Shown here: positions 52,758 to 61,221 of the stretch, piece after piece
Layout: each line of letters starts with the position of its first letter
How positions within the stretch are numbered: position 1 is the stretch's first letter
Assembly (NCBI GenBank): GCA_039814545.1
Contig: JBCCBB010000005.1
Coordinates: 5,419 to 69,418, forward strand
DNA length: 64,000 nucleotides
Origin: CALBPI01 sp039814545
GTDB lineage: Bacteria; Pseudomonadota; Gammaproteobacteria; Steroidobacterales; Woeseiaceae
Direction of reading: 5' to 3'
Position numbers and translations under genes: made by a program
The notes under the pieces: generated by a model
What the model saw: only the letters and a program-made list of their open reading frames with translations
Told to the model about the DNA's origin: nothing
Database searches by the model: none

Positions 52758-54254
52758 GTGGGTGACACCGTAAACCGAACCCTCCGCTTCCTGCACGACG
52801 GCAACATCGTCGAGATCGACGGTGCCGCGCCGACACGGACCGTGCTGCAGTGGTTGCGCGAGGACCGTATGCGCTGCGGCACGAAGGAAGGCTGCGCCGA
52901 GGGCGACTGCGGCGCCTGCATGGTGGTCGTGGCATCGCTCAACGAAGACGCAACAGCGCTCGACTATCACGCCATCAACTCCTGCATTCAGTTTCTGCCC
53001 ACACTGCACGGCAAGGAACTCATCACGGTCGAAAATCTGAGCCCCGCAGCGGGTCCGTTGCACCCCGTGCAGCAGGCGCTGGTCGATTGTCACGGGTCAC
53101 AGTGCGGATTCTGCACACCGGGCTTCGTCATGACCTTGTTTGCGATGTACAAGTCGGGCGCGCCCGAGGCACGCAGCGACATCGACGACGCCTTGGCCGG
53201 CAATCTCTGCCGCTGCACAGGCTACCGCCCGATTATTGATGCGGCGCGACGCATGGTGGCGCTCCAGCGGCCGGCGGGTCGTCACGCACAGCCGCACGGT
53301 GCAGAAAGCAGCGATGCGGAGCGCAGCGCGATCGAAACGCTGTGTGCGCTCAATGACGACGCTGCACTGCACACCGAGAGCAGCAAGGGCACGTTCGCCG
53401 CACCCACCGACGTCGACGCCTTCGCACGGCTCTACGCCGCCGAACCGAATCGACGCATTCTTGCGGGCGGTACCGATATAGGCCTTTGGGTCACCAAGGA
53501 CTACCGCGACATCGACGATGTGCTCTACATCGGCAACGTCGAGGCACTGCGCGACATCACCGTCACCGACTCGGTGATCGATGTCGGCGCCGCCGTGACC
53601 TTTACAGAGCTCATGCCCGTGCTGCTCGATGACTACCCCGAGCTCTCGGATCTGTTCCGACGCTGGGCGTCACCGCCCATCCGCAACGCAGCGACGTTGG
53701 GCGGCAACATCGCGAACGGATCGCCCATCGGCGACTCGATGCCGGCACTCATCGCGCTGGGCACCCGCGTGTTGCTGCGCCACGATCACGACACACGCGA
53801 GATTGATCTTGAGTCGCTGTACATCGACTACCAGGTGAACGACCTGCAGCCCGGTGAATTCGTGAAACGCATCCGAATCCCGCGTCGCCGGCCCGGCCAG
53901 CTCGTCGCGAGCTACAAGCTGTCCAAGCGCTTCGATCAGGACATCTCCGCAGTCTGCGCCGCGTTCTCGGCACAGGTCGCGGACGGCCAAACGCAACACA
54001 TCCGGATCGCCTACGGCGGTGTGGCCGGCGTCTCCAAGCGCGCCCTGGCCACCGAGACCGCGCTCGCCGACAAACCGTTCGACGAGGCCACGGTGCGCGC
54101 CGCGATGGCCGTGCTCGACAAAGACTTCGCGCCGCTTTCAGACATGCGCGCGAGCGCCGACTACCGCGCAACGGCAACGCGCAACCTGCTCTACCGCTTC
54201 TTCGCCGAGGCCACCGGGCTTGGCGCCACGGACGTCTACACCTATGCGCGCTGA
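52758..54254 (+). CDS. xdhA: Xanthine dehydrogenase small subunit (2Fe-2S and FAD)
   Basis: 498 residues from GTG 52758. Two [2Fe-2S] clusters are indicated by RCGTKEGCAEGDCGAC and later CGFCTPGFVM...NLCRCTGYRPI. The FAD domain has LAGGTDIGLWVTKDYRD and NAATLGGNIANGSPIGD. It shuttles electrons from the molybdenum subunit to NAD. The start codon lies 1 base beyond the uraH stop. The end overlaps xdhB by 11 bases. Confidence 0.96.
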   Translation: MGDTVNRTLRFLHDGNIVEIDGAAPTRTVLQWLREDRMRCGTKEGCAEGDCGACMVVVASLNEDATALDYHAINSCIQFLPTLHGKELITVENLSPAAGPLHPVQQALVDCHGSQCGFCTPGFVMTLFAMYKSGAPEARSDIDDALAGNLCRCTGYRPIIDAARRMVALQRPAGRHAQPHGAESSDAERSAIETLCALNDDAALHTESSKGTFAAPTDVDAFARLYAAEPNRRILAGGTDIGLWVTKDYRDIDDVLYIGNVEALRDITVTDSVIDVGAAVTFTELMPVLLDDYPELSDLFRRWASPPIRNAATLGGNIANGSPIGDSMPALIALGTRVLLRHDHDTREIDLESLYIDYQVNDLQPGEFVKRIRIPRRRPGQLVASYKLSKRFDQDISAVCAAFSAQVADGQTQHIRIAYGGVAGVSKRALATETALADKPFDEATVRAAMAVLDKDFAPLSDMRASADYRATATRNLLYRFFAEATGLGATDVYTYAR

Positions 54255-56610
54255 ACGCGAGCTTGAGCTGCGCAAAGCCGGCGAGGATGCGTCGGGCGCG
54301 TCCCGTGTTGATGGCGCCGTCGGCACCGCCACACCACATGACAGCGCCGTGCTCCACGTCAACGGGCGCGCCACCTACACCGACGACATTCCGGAGCCCC
54401 GAGGTTTGTTGCACGCCGCCTTCGGCGTCTCAACGCAGGCGCACGCGCGCATCCGCAGCGTGGACCTCTCGCGCGTCGAGGCGGCGCCAGGTGTTGTCGC
54501 TGTCATCACGGCCAGCGACGTGCCAGGCCCCAACAACTTCGGCGCCGTCATTGCGGACGACCCGATTCTCGCCGAGGACGAGGTGGTCTACGCCGGGCAG
54601 CCCGTGTTTGCCGTCGCGGCGACGACTGTGGACGCCGCGCGGCGGGCGGCCCGTCTCGCGGACATCGACTACGAACCGCTTGAGGCCATCCTGGATCCGG
54701 AAACCGCGCTCGAACGCGAGTCGTTCGTGCTGCCTTCGACGACACTGGCGCGCGGCGATGCGGACACGGCGATTGCCATTGCGCCGCACCGGCTCACGGG
54801 TACGGCGCGCGTCGGCGGCCAGGATCAGTTCTACCTCGAGGGTCAGATCTCGATCGCGATCCCGCGCGAGGGTGGCGACCTGTTCCTCTACAGCTCGACG
54901 CAACATCCGGGCGAAATCCAGCACGCCGTCGCCAAGGCGTTGGGCTTGCAGCAGAAGGACGTCACTGTGGAGTGCCGGCGCATGGGCGGCGCGTTTGGCG
55001 GCAAGGAAAGCCAGCCCGCGCTCATTGCTTGCACCGCGGCGATCCTCGCACGCCGTACAGGGCGGCCCGTCAAGCTGCGGCTCGATCGCGACGCCGACAT
55101 GATCATCACGGGCAAGCGGCACGACTTTGTCAGCCAGTACGAGGTCGGCTTTGATGACACGGGCCGCATCCTTGGGGTCCGCTACAACCACGCCTCGCGC
55201 TGTGGCGCCTCGGCCGACCTGTCGGGGGCCGTGAACGATCGCGCCATGTTCCACAGCGACAACGCCTACTTCCTCGAGCACGTCGCCATCGACTCGCACC
55301 GCTGCAAGACGCATACGGTTTCGAATACGGCCTTCCGCGGCTTTGGCGGCCCGCAGGGCATGTTTGCCTGCGAGCAGGTCGTCGATGACATCGCGCGCCA
55401 TCTCGGGCGCGACCCGCTCGATGTGCGGCGCGTCAATTTCTATGGCACCGACTCGCGCAATGTCACGCCCTACGGACAAACGATCGAAGACAACATCATC
55501 GCGGAGATCGTCGACCAGCTTGAGGCGAGTGCCGACTACCGCGACCGGCGCCGCGAGATCGAAGCCTGGAACGCAAAGAGCCCGATTCTCAAGCGCGGCA
55601 TAGCACTCACGCCCGTCAAGTTCGGTATCTCGTTCACGGCCACGCACTTGAACCAGGCCGGCGCACTCGTCAACGTCTACACAGACGGCACGGTGCAGCT
55701 GAACCACGGCGGCACGGAAATGGGCCAGGGCCTGTTTGTGAAGGTGGCGCAGGTTGTCGCCGAGACGCTGCAGATTGATCTGTCCCGTATTCGTTGCACG
55801 GCGTCGGACACGAGCAAGGTACCCAATGCGTCGGCTACGGCCGCCTCCGCAGGCAGCGACCTCAACGGCATGGCCGCGCGCAATGCGGCCGAGAAGATCA
55901 AGCGCCGTCTCACGGGCTTTGCTGCCCGGCACTACGGTTGCGACGAACACGAGGTGCGCTTCGACAACAATCGGGTACACGTCGGCAGCGAGACGTTGAC
56001 CTTCGCCGAGCTCGTGCACGCCGCCTACATGGCGCGCGTGTCGTTGTCCGCGCAGGGCTTCTACAAGACGCCGAAGATCGACTACGACAAGACCACACTC
56101 ACGGGGCGGCCCTTCTATTATTTCGCCTACGGCGCAGCCTGCACCGAAGTCGTCATCGATACGCTCACGGGCGAGAACCGGATGACGCGCGTCGACATCC
56201 TCCACGACTGTGGCCGCTCGCTGAATCCGGCCGTCGATCTTGGCCAGGTTGAGGGCGGCTTCATCCAGGGCGCGGGCTGGCTCACGACCGAAGAACTCTG
56301 GTGGAACCTGCGCGGCGACCTCAAGACGCACGCACCGGCCACCTACAAAATCCCCTGTGCCTCGGACCTGCCGCCCGACTTCCGGGTCACGCTGCTTGAG
56401 TCTTCCGAGAACCGCGAAGACACCATCTACAAGTCCAAGGCCGTCGGCGAGCCACCGCTCATGCTGGGCCTGTCGGTGTTCCACGCCATCCGTGACGCCG
56501 TGGCCGCCTGCGCGGTAGATTCAACCCGCGCGCCCGAGCTCGAGGCACCCGCAACGCCCGAGAACGTGCTCGATGCCGTGACGGCCGCGCGAGGTGACAC
56601 CGGTGTTTGA
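54244..56610 (+). CDS. xdhB: Xanthine dehydrogenase molybdenum-binding subunit
   Basis: 788 residues from ATG 54244, the normal length. It oxidises hypoxanthine and xanthine to urate. Cofactor segments include RRMGGAFGGKESQPALIA, TAFRGFGGPQGMF and a late TAASAGSDLNGMA. The catalytic glutamate is in KAVGEPPLML. ATYTDDIPEPRGLLHAAF at the beginning is typical. The C-terminus overlaps the start of xdhC by 17 bases. Confidence 0.97.
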   Translation: MRAERELELRKAGEDASGASRVDGAVGTATPHDSAVLHVNGRATYTDDIPEPRGLLHAAFGVSTQAHARIRSVDLSRVEAAPGVVAVITASDVPGPNNFGAVIADDPILAEDEVVYAGQPVFAVAATTVDAARRAARLADIDYEPLEAILDPETALERESFVLPSTTLARGDADTAIAIAPHRLTGTARVGGQDQFYLEGQISIAIPREGGDLFLYSSTQHPGEIQHAVAKALGLQQKDVTVECRRMGGAFGGKESQPALIACTAAILARRTGRPVKLRLDRDADMIITGKRHDFVSQYEVGFDDTGRILGVRYNHASRCGASADLSGAVNDRAMFHSDNAYFLEHVAIDSHRCKTHTVSNTAFRGFGGPQGMFACEQVVDDIARHLGRDPLDVRRVNFYGTDSRNVTPYGQTIEDNIIAEIVDQLEASADYRDRRREIEAWNAKSPILKRGIALTPVKFGISFTATHLNQAGALVNVYTDGTVQLNHGGTEMGQGLFVKVAQVVAETLQIDLSRIRCTASDTSKVPNASATAASAGSDLNGMAARNAAEKIKRRLTGFAARHYGCDEHEVRFDNNRVHVGSETLTFAELVHAAYMARVSLSAQGFYKTPKIDYDKTTLTGRPFYYFAYGAACTEVVIDTLTGENRMTRVDILHDCGRSLNPAVDLGQVEGGFIQGAGWLTTEELWWNLRGDLKTHAPATYKIPCASDLPPDFRVTLLESSENREDTIYKSKAVGEPPLMLGLSVFHAIRDAVAACAVDSTRAPELEAPATPENVLDAVTAARGDTGV

Positions 56611-57790
56611 CTGGCCCAAACGGCTGGCCGAGCTGACGGAGGCCGGTACGCCCTGCATCGCGGTCACAGTCGCCGGCGTTCGGGGCTCGGCGCCGCGTGA
56701 GACGGGCAGCAAGATGCTCGTCACGGCAGACGCCGTGTTGGGCACCATCGGCGGCGGCCAGTTGGAGCACAGCTGCATTGCGGCGGCGCGTGAGCGACTC
56801 ACCGCCACCGAATCACCCACGCAGGCGTTGCGTCGTTTTGCGCTCGGTAGCCAGTGCGGGCAATGCTGCGGTGGCGTCGTCGAGGTGCTTTTCGAGCGCA
56901 TCGATGCGAACGCTGAATGGTTGGATGCCGCTTACACGACGTTGCGCGCGGGGGGCCGCGCTGCATTGGTAACGCGAATCGGTCATCGCGAGTCGCGGAG
57001 CGACGCGGCGATCTCCCAACCCGTGCGACAGACTCGAGAGAATGCCACGCCCGCTACGCGGGCTCGCAATGATGCAAAGCAGGTCATCACGGCCGCACGC
57101 ATCGACGCGCTGTCGCCCATGGCTCCGGGTACCGACGCAACACTGACCGAGCCCGCCATGCTGCGCGCGTTACGCGCCGCCGTTGCGACACCCGGCGACG
57201 CCGCCGTCGTCCGCCTGCGTGGCGAGACGCTGCTTGTTGAGCCCATCGGACCGCCGCCGCTAACCGTCGTGATTTTCGGTGCGGGTCACGTGGGTCGCGC
57301 CTGCGCTACGGTGCTCAGCACACTGAACGCCGCTGTGTTCGTCGTCGACTCGCGGCCCGAACAACTGCAGGGCGACTGGCCCGAAGCCGTCATGCCCGCG
57401 TTCATCTCGAACCCCGCAGAATTCGTGGCACACTGCCCGCCGCACAGCTGCTACCTCGTCATGACACACGACCACGGACTCGACCTCGATCTCTGCCGCG
57501 AAATCCTCGGGCGCCCCGATCGCCGCTTCACAGGCCTCATCGGCTCGGCGTCGAAGCGGCGCCGTTTCGAGAAGCGCCTGCGCGCAGCGGGCTACGACGA
57601 CGAGACGCTGGAAAGCCTGACCTGCCCCATTGGCATCGACGCCATCACGGGCAAACACCCGGGTGAAATCGCTGTTGCGGTTGCCGCGGAGCTCGTGACA
57701 CTTGCGCAAGCCGCGGTGACGGCGGAGGCCAACCCCGCCTCGGGCAACGTGACGACGCTGCACGCGCCGCAGGGACACGGCACCACCTGA
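56594..57790 (+). CDS. xdhC: XdhC molybdenum cofactor insertion protein, with repeat-derived insertion
   Basis: 398 residues from GTG 56594, longer than the usual 280-350. The N-terminal XdhC/CoxI domain has TVAGVRGSAPRETGSKML and CGQCCGGVVEV. The C-terminal Rossmann domain has VVIFGAGHVGRACATVL and GLIGSASKRRRFEKRL. Between them residues 130-161 are encoded by a palindromic repeat (see 56981-57074). It binds and hands sulfurated molybdenum cofactor to XdhB. The TGA overlaps the puuD start (TGATG). Confidence 0.93.
   Translation: MTPVFDWPKRLAELTEAGTPCIAVTVAGVRGSAPRETGSKMLVTADAVLGTIGGGQLEHSCIAAARERLTATESPTQALRRFALGSQCGQCCGGVVEVLFERIDANAEWLDAAYTTLRAGGRAALVTRIGHRESRSDAAISQPVRQTRENATPATRARNDAKQVITAARIDALSPMAPGTDATLTEPAMLRALRAAVATPGDAAVVRLRGETLLVEPIGPPPLTVVIFGAGHVGRACATVLSTLNAAVFVVDSRPEQLQGDWPEAVMPAFISNPAEFVAHCPPHSCYLVMTHDHGLDLDLCREILGRPDRRFTGLIGSASKRRRFEKRLRAAGYDDETLESLTCPIGIDAITGKHPGEIAVAVAAELVTLAQAAVTAEANPASGNVTTLHAPQGHGTT
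56981..57074. repeat. Palindromic repeat inserted in frame in xdhC
   Basis: Unit A2 (56981-57017) is GGTCATCGCGAG, then a hairpin TCGC-GGA-GCGA, then CGGCGATCTCCC. The inverted unit (57038-57074) starts GAGAATGCCACGCC and ends CTCGCAATGATG. This is the same bipartite arrangement and the same ends as the element at 48251-48345, with a different hairpin stem. About 20 bases separate the units in both copies. It encodes about 32 residues rich in Arg, Ser, Thr and Ala. Confidence 0.88.
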
Positions 57791-59034
57791 TGCTGCCCTA
57801 CTTGCTCGAATGGCTCGGCCTGTTGGGCCGATGGCTGCACTTCATTGTCGGCATCGCCTGGATTGGCTCGTCGTTTTACTTCGTCTGGCTCGACAACCAT
57901 CTCGAGCCGCCCAAGCTCAAGGGCGACGACGAGAAGGGCGTCGGCGGTGAACTCTGGTCCGTGCACGGCGGCGGTTTCTACCACGCACAAAAGTACGCCG
58001 TGGCCCCCGCGCAGTTGCCTGAGACGCTGCACTGGTTCAAGTGGGAGGCCTACACGACTTGGCTGTCGGGCATGTTCCTGCTGGGGCTCATCTACTGGCT
58101 CGGTGCCGACGTCTACCTCGTTGACGCGAGCGTCCGGGAACTGGCACCCGGTGTGGCCGTTGCCATCGGCGCAGCCTTCCTGGTGGGCGGCTGGCTCGTC
58201 TACGACCTGCTCTGTCGGTCACCGCTGGGCCGCAAGGCGGGCGCGCTCTCGGCGCTGCTCTACGTCCTGCTGGGTGTTGCCGCCTGGGCGCTGTGCCAGC
58301 TCTTCAGCGGCCGCGGCGCCTACATCCACTTTGGTGCCCTCATCGGCACGATCATGGTTGCGAACGTCTTCTTCGTGATCATCCCCGGGCAAAAGCGCAT
58401 GGTCGCCGCCACCGAACGCGGCGAGCCTGTGAACCCCGAAGATGGCCTGCGCGGCAAGCAGCGCTCGGTGCACAACACCTACCTGACGCTCCCCGTTCTG
58501 TTCGTGATGATCTCGAATCATTACGCGATGACCTTCGGCCACGCCTGGAACTGGCTCATCCTCATGGCGTTCGTGCTCGCGGGTGCGCTCATCCGCGTCT
58601 ACTTCGTGGCGCGTCACAAAGGCAACGCATCACCCGTGCCGGCCGTCGCGGGTGTGCTCGTACTCGTAGGTGTTGCGATCGCCATCGCACCGCAGCCTCG
58701 GGCGGCCGCAGAAACGCCCGTGGTCGATACGGCCACGTTCGAGGCCCTGGCGCCAGGCGCCACAGCGCGATTCGACGACATCGTTCGCATCGTCACGGTG
58801 CGCTGCGCGAGCTGCCACGCCGACATACCCACGCAGCCAGGCTGGGTTTCGCCGCCCGGTGGCGTGGTGTTCAACGATGCCGATGACATCGTGCGCCAGG
58901 CGCGCGACATTTATGAGCAAAGCGTCGAGGCTCAGATCATGCCCGTGGGGAACCTCACGCACATGCGAGATGCCGAACGTGAAGCCATTGGAGATTGGTT
59001 CGCTGATGGCGCACCCGCTGACTGGCGCCAGTAA
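57790..59034 (+). CDS. puuD: Membrane urate hydroxylase with C-terminal cytochrome c domain
   Basis: 414 residues; ATG overlaps the xdhC stop by one base. Residues 1-290 form about eight membrane helices of the PuuD type (WLHFIVGIAWIGSSFYFVWLDNHLEPP, YFVRHK.. loops). The C-terminal part carries the haem site CASCH in VRCASCHADIPTQPGW, then NLTHMRDAER, which may supply the axial methionine. It oxidises urate to 5-hydroxyisourate and passes electrons to the respiratory chain, so no hydrogen peroxide is formed. This complements UraH encoded upstream. Confidence 0.95.
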   Translation: MLPYLLEWLGLLGRWLHFIVGIAWIGSSFYFVWLDNHLEPPKLKGDDEKGVGGELWSVHGGGFYHAQKYAVAPAQLPETLHWFKWEAYTTWLSGMFLLGLIYWLGADVYLVDASVRELAPGVAVAIGAAFLVGGWLVYDLLCRSPLGRKAGALSALLYVLLGVAAWALCQLFSGRGAYIHFGALIGTIMVANVFFVIIPGQKRMVAATERGEPVNPEDGLRGKQRSVHNTYLTLPVLFVMISNHYAMTFGHAWNWLILMAFVLAGALIRVYFVARHKGNASPVPAVAGVLVLVGVAIAIAPQPRAAAETPVVDTATFEALAPGATARFDDIVRIVTVRCASCHADIPTQPGWVSPPGGVVFNDADDIVRQARDIYEQSVEAQIMPVGNLTHMRDAEREAIGDWFADGAPADWRQ

Positions 59035-59047
59035 CGGAGTCCACGAC

Positions 59048-59590
59048 ATGAGAAAGACCGCCGCGTTTCTTGCCCTGACATTGTTGACCTCAGGCGCCTG
59101 CCACGCCCAGGCTTACGACAACCACGGCTTCGCGATCCTGTTCGGCGTCGGTCCGACAACCATCGAGGACCGGGACGGCCCCAACGACGTCTTCGACGGC
59201 AGCGACACGGGCTGGAACATTGAACTCGAGTACCGGATCGCGACCTACTTTGGTTTGGGCTTCAGCCGCACCGCATTCGGTGAAGACACCCAGTTCTTCA
59301 ATGGCGCGAACACCACGATCGAGGTCGACGGCACGGGCTTTTTCTTTCGTGGCTACCTACCGGTTTCCGACCGGGTGACCCTGAGCCTGCGTTTCGGTGA
59401 AACCGCGTACGACGCGGATGTTGAGCCCGGTACCGGCAACTTCCTGTTCGACTCCGCTCTCGACTACGGGATCGCCGGAGACTTTAACTTCAATGAAAGC
59501 CTCGCGCTGCGCCTCGAGCACCGCATCCTCGACGGCGAGCGACAAGAAGAAGGCAGCATCACAACAATCGGCCTGCGCTGGCAGTTCTGA
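59048..59590 (+). CDS. Small outer-membrane beta-barrel protein
   Basis: 180 residues from ATG 59048, with GGAG upstream. A signal peptide ends CHAQ. Eight alternating beta-strand segments (NIELEYRIATYFGLGFSRTAF, FFFRGYLPVSDRVTLSLRFG) and a C-terminal aromatic residue (WQF) fit an OmpA/OprF-like barrel. It starts 13 bases after puuD and might be the end of that operon. No known role. Confidence 0.83.
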   Translation: MRKTAAFLALTLLTSGACHAQAYDNHGFAILFGVGPTTIEDRDGPNDVFDGSDTGWNIELEYRIATYFGLGFSRTAFGEDTQFFNGANTTIEVDGTGFFFRGYLPVSDRVTLSLRFGETAYDADVEPGTGNFLFDSALDYGIAGDFNFNESLALRLEHRILDGERQEEGSITTIGLRWQF

Positions 59591-59591
59591 C

Positions 59592-60209
59592 GTGCTGCGG
59601 CTCTACGACTTCTGGGAATCCGGCAACTGCTACAAGGCGCGGCTCGTGCTCGCGCAGCTCGGTATCGACTACGAGCGCGCTGCCATCGACATCCTCAATG
59701 GCGAATCGCGTACTCCCGAATATCTCGGGAAGAATCCCAACGGCCGTGTGCCACTACTTGAATGGCCCGACGGCCGCACGCTGGCCGAGTCGAACGCGAT
59801 CATCTGGCACCTCGCCACTGATACGCCGCTGCTGCCGCGCGATGACTGGCACCGCGCCAAGGTACTTGAGTGGCTGGGGTTCGAGCAGTACAGCCACGAA
59901 CCCTACATCGCCGTGCTCCGCTTCTGGCATTTCGCGGGGCAACTCGATGATCACCGCGATGAGATCGCAGCCAAGACCGAGCGCGGTCACGCCGCACTCG
60001 CGGTCATGGAAAATCACCTCGCCGAGAATGGCTACTTTGTCGGCAATCGCTACTCGATTGCCGACATCGCGCTCTACGCCTACACGCACGTCGCCGGCGA
60101 AGGCGGGTTTGATTTGTCGCGTTATCCGGCCATCCGTGCCTGGCTCGATCGCGTTGCCGCACAGCCCGACCACGTGCGCATTGATGCAGGGCGGCCGGAA
60201 GGCCACTAG
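59592..60209 (+). CDS. Glutathione S-transferase
   Basis: 205 residues from GTG 59592, one base after the barrel gene stop. The thioredoxin-like N-terminal domain has LRLYDFWESGNCYKARLVLAQL, with the catalytic serine or cysteine in SGNCYK, and NPNGRVPLLEW. The all-helical C-terminal domain contains NGYFVGNRYSIADIALYAYTHVA. It conjugates or reduces with glutathione; the substrate cannot be told. It belongs to the bacterial Beta/Nu-like group in appearance. Confidence 0.92.
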   Translation: MLRLYDFWESGNCYKARLVLAQLGIDYERAAIDILNGESRTPEYLGKNPNGRVPLLEWPDGRTLAESNAIIWHLATDTPLLPRDDWHRAKVLEWLGFEQYSHEPYIAVLRFWHFAGQLDDHRDEIAAKTERGHAALAVMENHLAENGYFVGNRYSIADIALYAYTHVAGEGGFDLSRYPAIRAWLDRVAAQPDHVRIDAGRPEGH

Positions 60210-60346
60210 CACCACCGGGCGACTGACCCGCCTGCAGGTCGCCGCGATGGCGTCGTCTTTACAATTCCTTTCATTGCTCGGACTTCCCTGACACGCCTGT
60301 CCTTAGTCTCTGTTTGACCCGCAACGCGGCACAACCGGAGACGCCA

Positions 60347-61210
60347 ATGACGAGCCCAGACCCCAAACCCCTTGTGGCACTGACCGCACTTGGCTGCGTA
60401 CTCGCAGCCGGTCCCGCCCACGCACAAAATACCGGGGAGCAGCCGCTGGCGGGCAAAGAGTCGGTTTCAGCCGGTCAGGGCAGCCGCTTCGTGTACTCGG
60501 CGACCTTGCTGACGGCGACGACGCCGGTACGCATCGAATCGCTGACCATCGATGCCTCCGAGAACCTGCTCGTTGAAGACCTCGATGTCCAGGTCGGTGA
60601 TGTGGCAGATGTCTCGTCGCAGACCTTCATGGCGTCAGTGGCCTTCTATCCGTTGCCGCTCCTGGAAATCTCGGCCGGTACGGGCATCGTCAGTTCGCAG
60701 TCCGATGCAGAGATCGGCATCAGCGGCAGCTTCGTCGATCCTTTGCCGATTCTTGGCGATAGCTTCTCAATCGTGTCGGATACAGAACGCGACAACAGCG
60801 GGTACTCGTACAACGGTGGCCTCGCCGTACTGGTCCCCATCGTGCGTGACCCTGATGCGCCACTGGTGCTGCGCGTGGGGGCGATGTATGGCTTCAATGA
60901 TCTGGACAACATTGAGACCGAGACGCTCTCGTCGAGCTTGACCCTGGCGCACATCCGATCCGTCTACGGACGCCGGATGACCTTCGCTCTAGGCGTTTCT
61001 CATATCGAAATCGACCGCGTCGTGGAGTTTTCGAGCACCTTCGGCGGCAACGACCTTCGCCTGCGCCAGGTACAGCAGATTGACGACCCTTGGAGTCTGT
61101 CGACGTCGTTCGCGGTGCCCGTCGACGACACTCTGACCGTTTCCATCGCGGCATCAAATAATTTCTCTGGCATGTACTCGCTGGCCGGCCGCTTGTCCGT
61201 CCGGTTCTAG
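60347..61210 (+). CDS. Probable outer-membrane protein upstream of RND efflux genes
   Basis: 287 residues from ATG 60347. A signal peptide ends AHAQ. The mature part is beta-rich (FMASVAFYPLPLLEISAGTG, RMTFALGVSHIEIDRVVEF), ends in LSVRF, and has no cysteine. No family recognised. It is 11 bases before the outer-membrane channel gene of the RND operon, so it may be co-expressed. The 137-base gap to the GST gene contains no clear signal beyond CGGAG near the start codon. Confidence 0.78.
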   Translation: MTSPDPKPLVALTALGCVLAAGPAHAQNTGEQPLAGKESVSAGQGSRFVYSATLLTATTPVRIESLTIDASENLLVEDLDVQVGDVADVSSQTFMASVAFYPLPLLEISAGTGIVSSQSDAEIGISGSFVDPLPILGDSFSIVSDTERDNSGYSYNGGLAVLVPIVRDPDAPLVLRVGAMYGFNDLDNIETETLSSSLTLAHIRSVYGRRMTFALGVSHIEIDRVVEFSSTFGGNDLRLRQVQQIDDPWSLSTSFAVPVDDTLTVSIAASNNFSGMYSLAGRLSVRF

Positions 61211-61221
61211 CAGAGCCGAGT

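Noticed and set aside
54430..56484. 684-residue open frame on the minus strand
   Set aside because: Entirely antisense to xdhB, which is complete and highly conserved. Its composition (rich in Arg, Val, Asp, His) is typical of a reverse-frame shadow.
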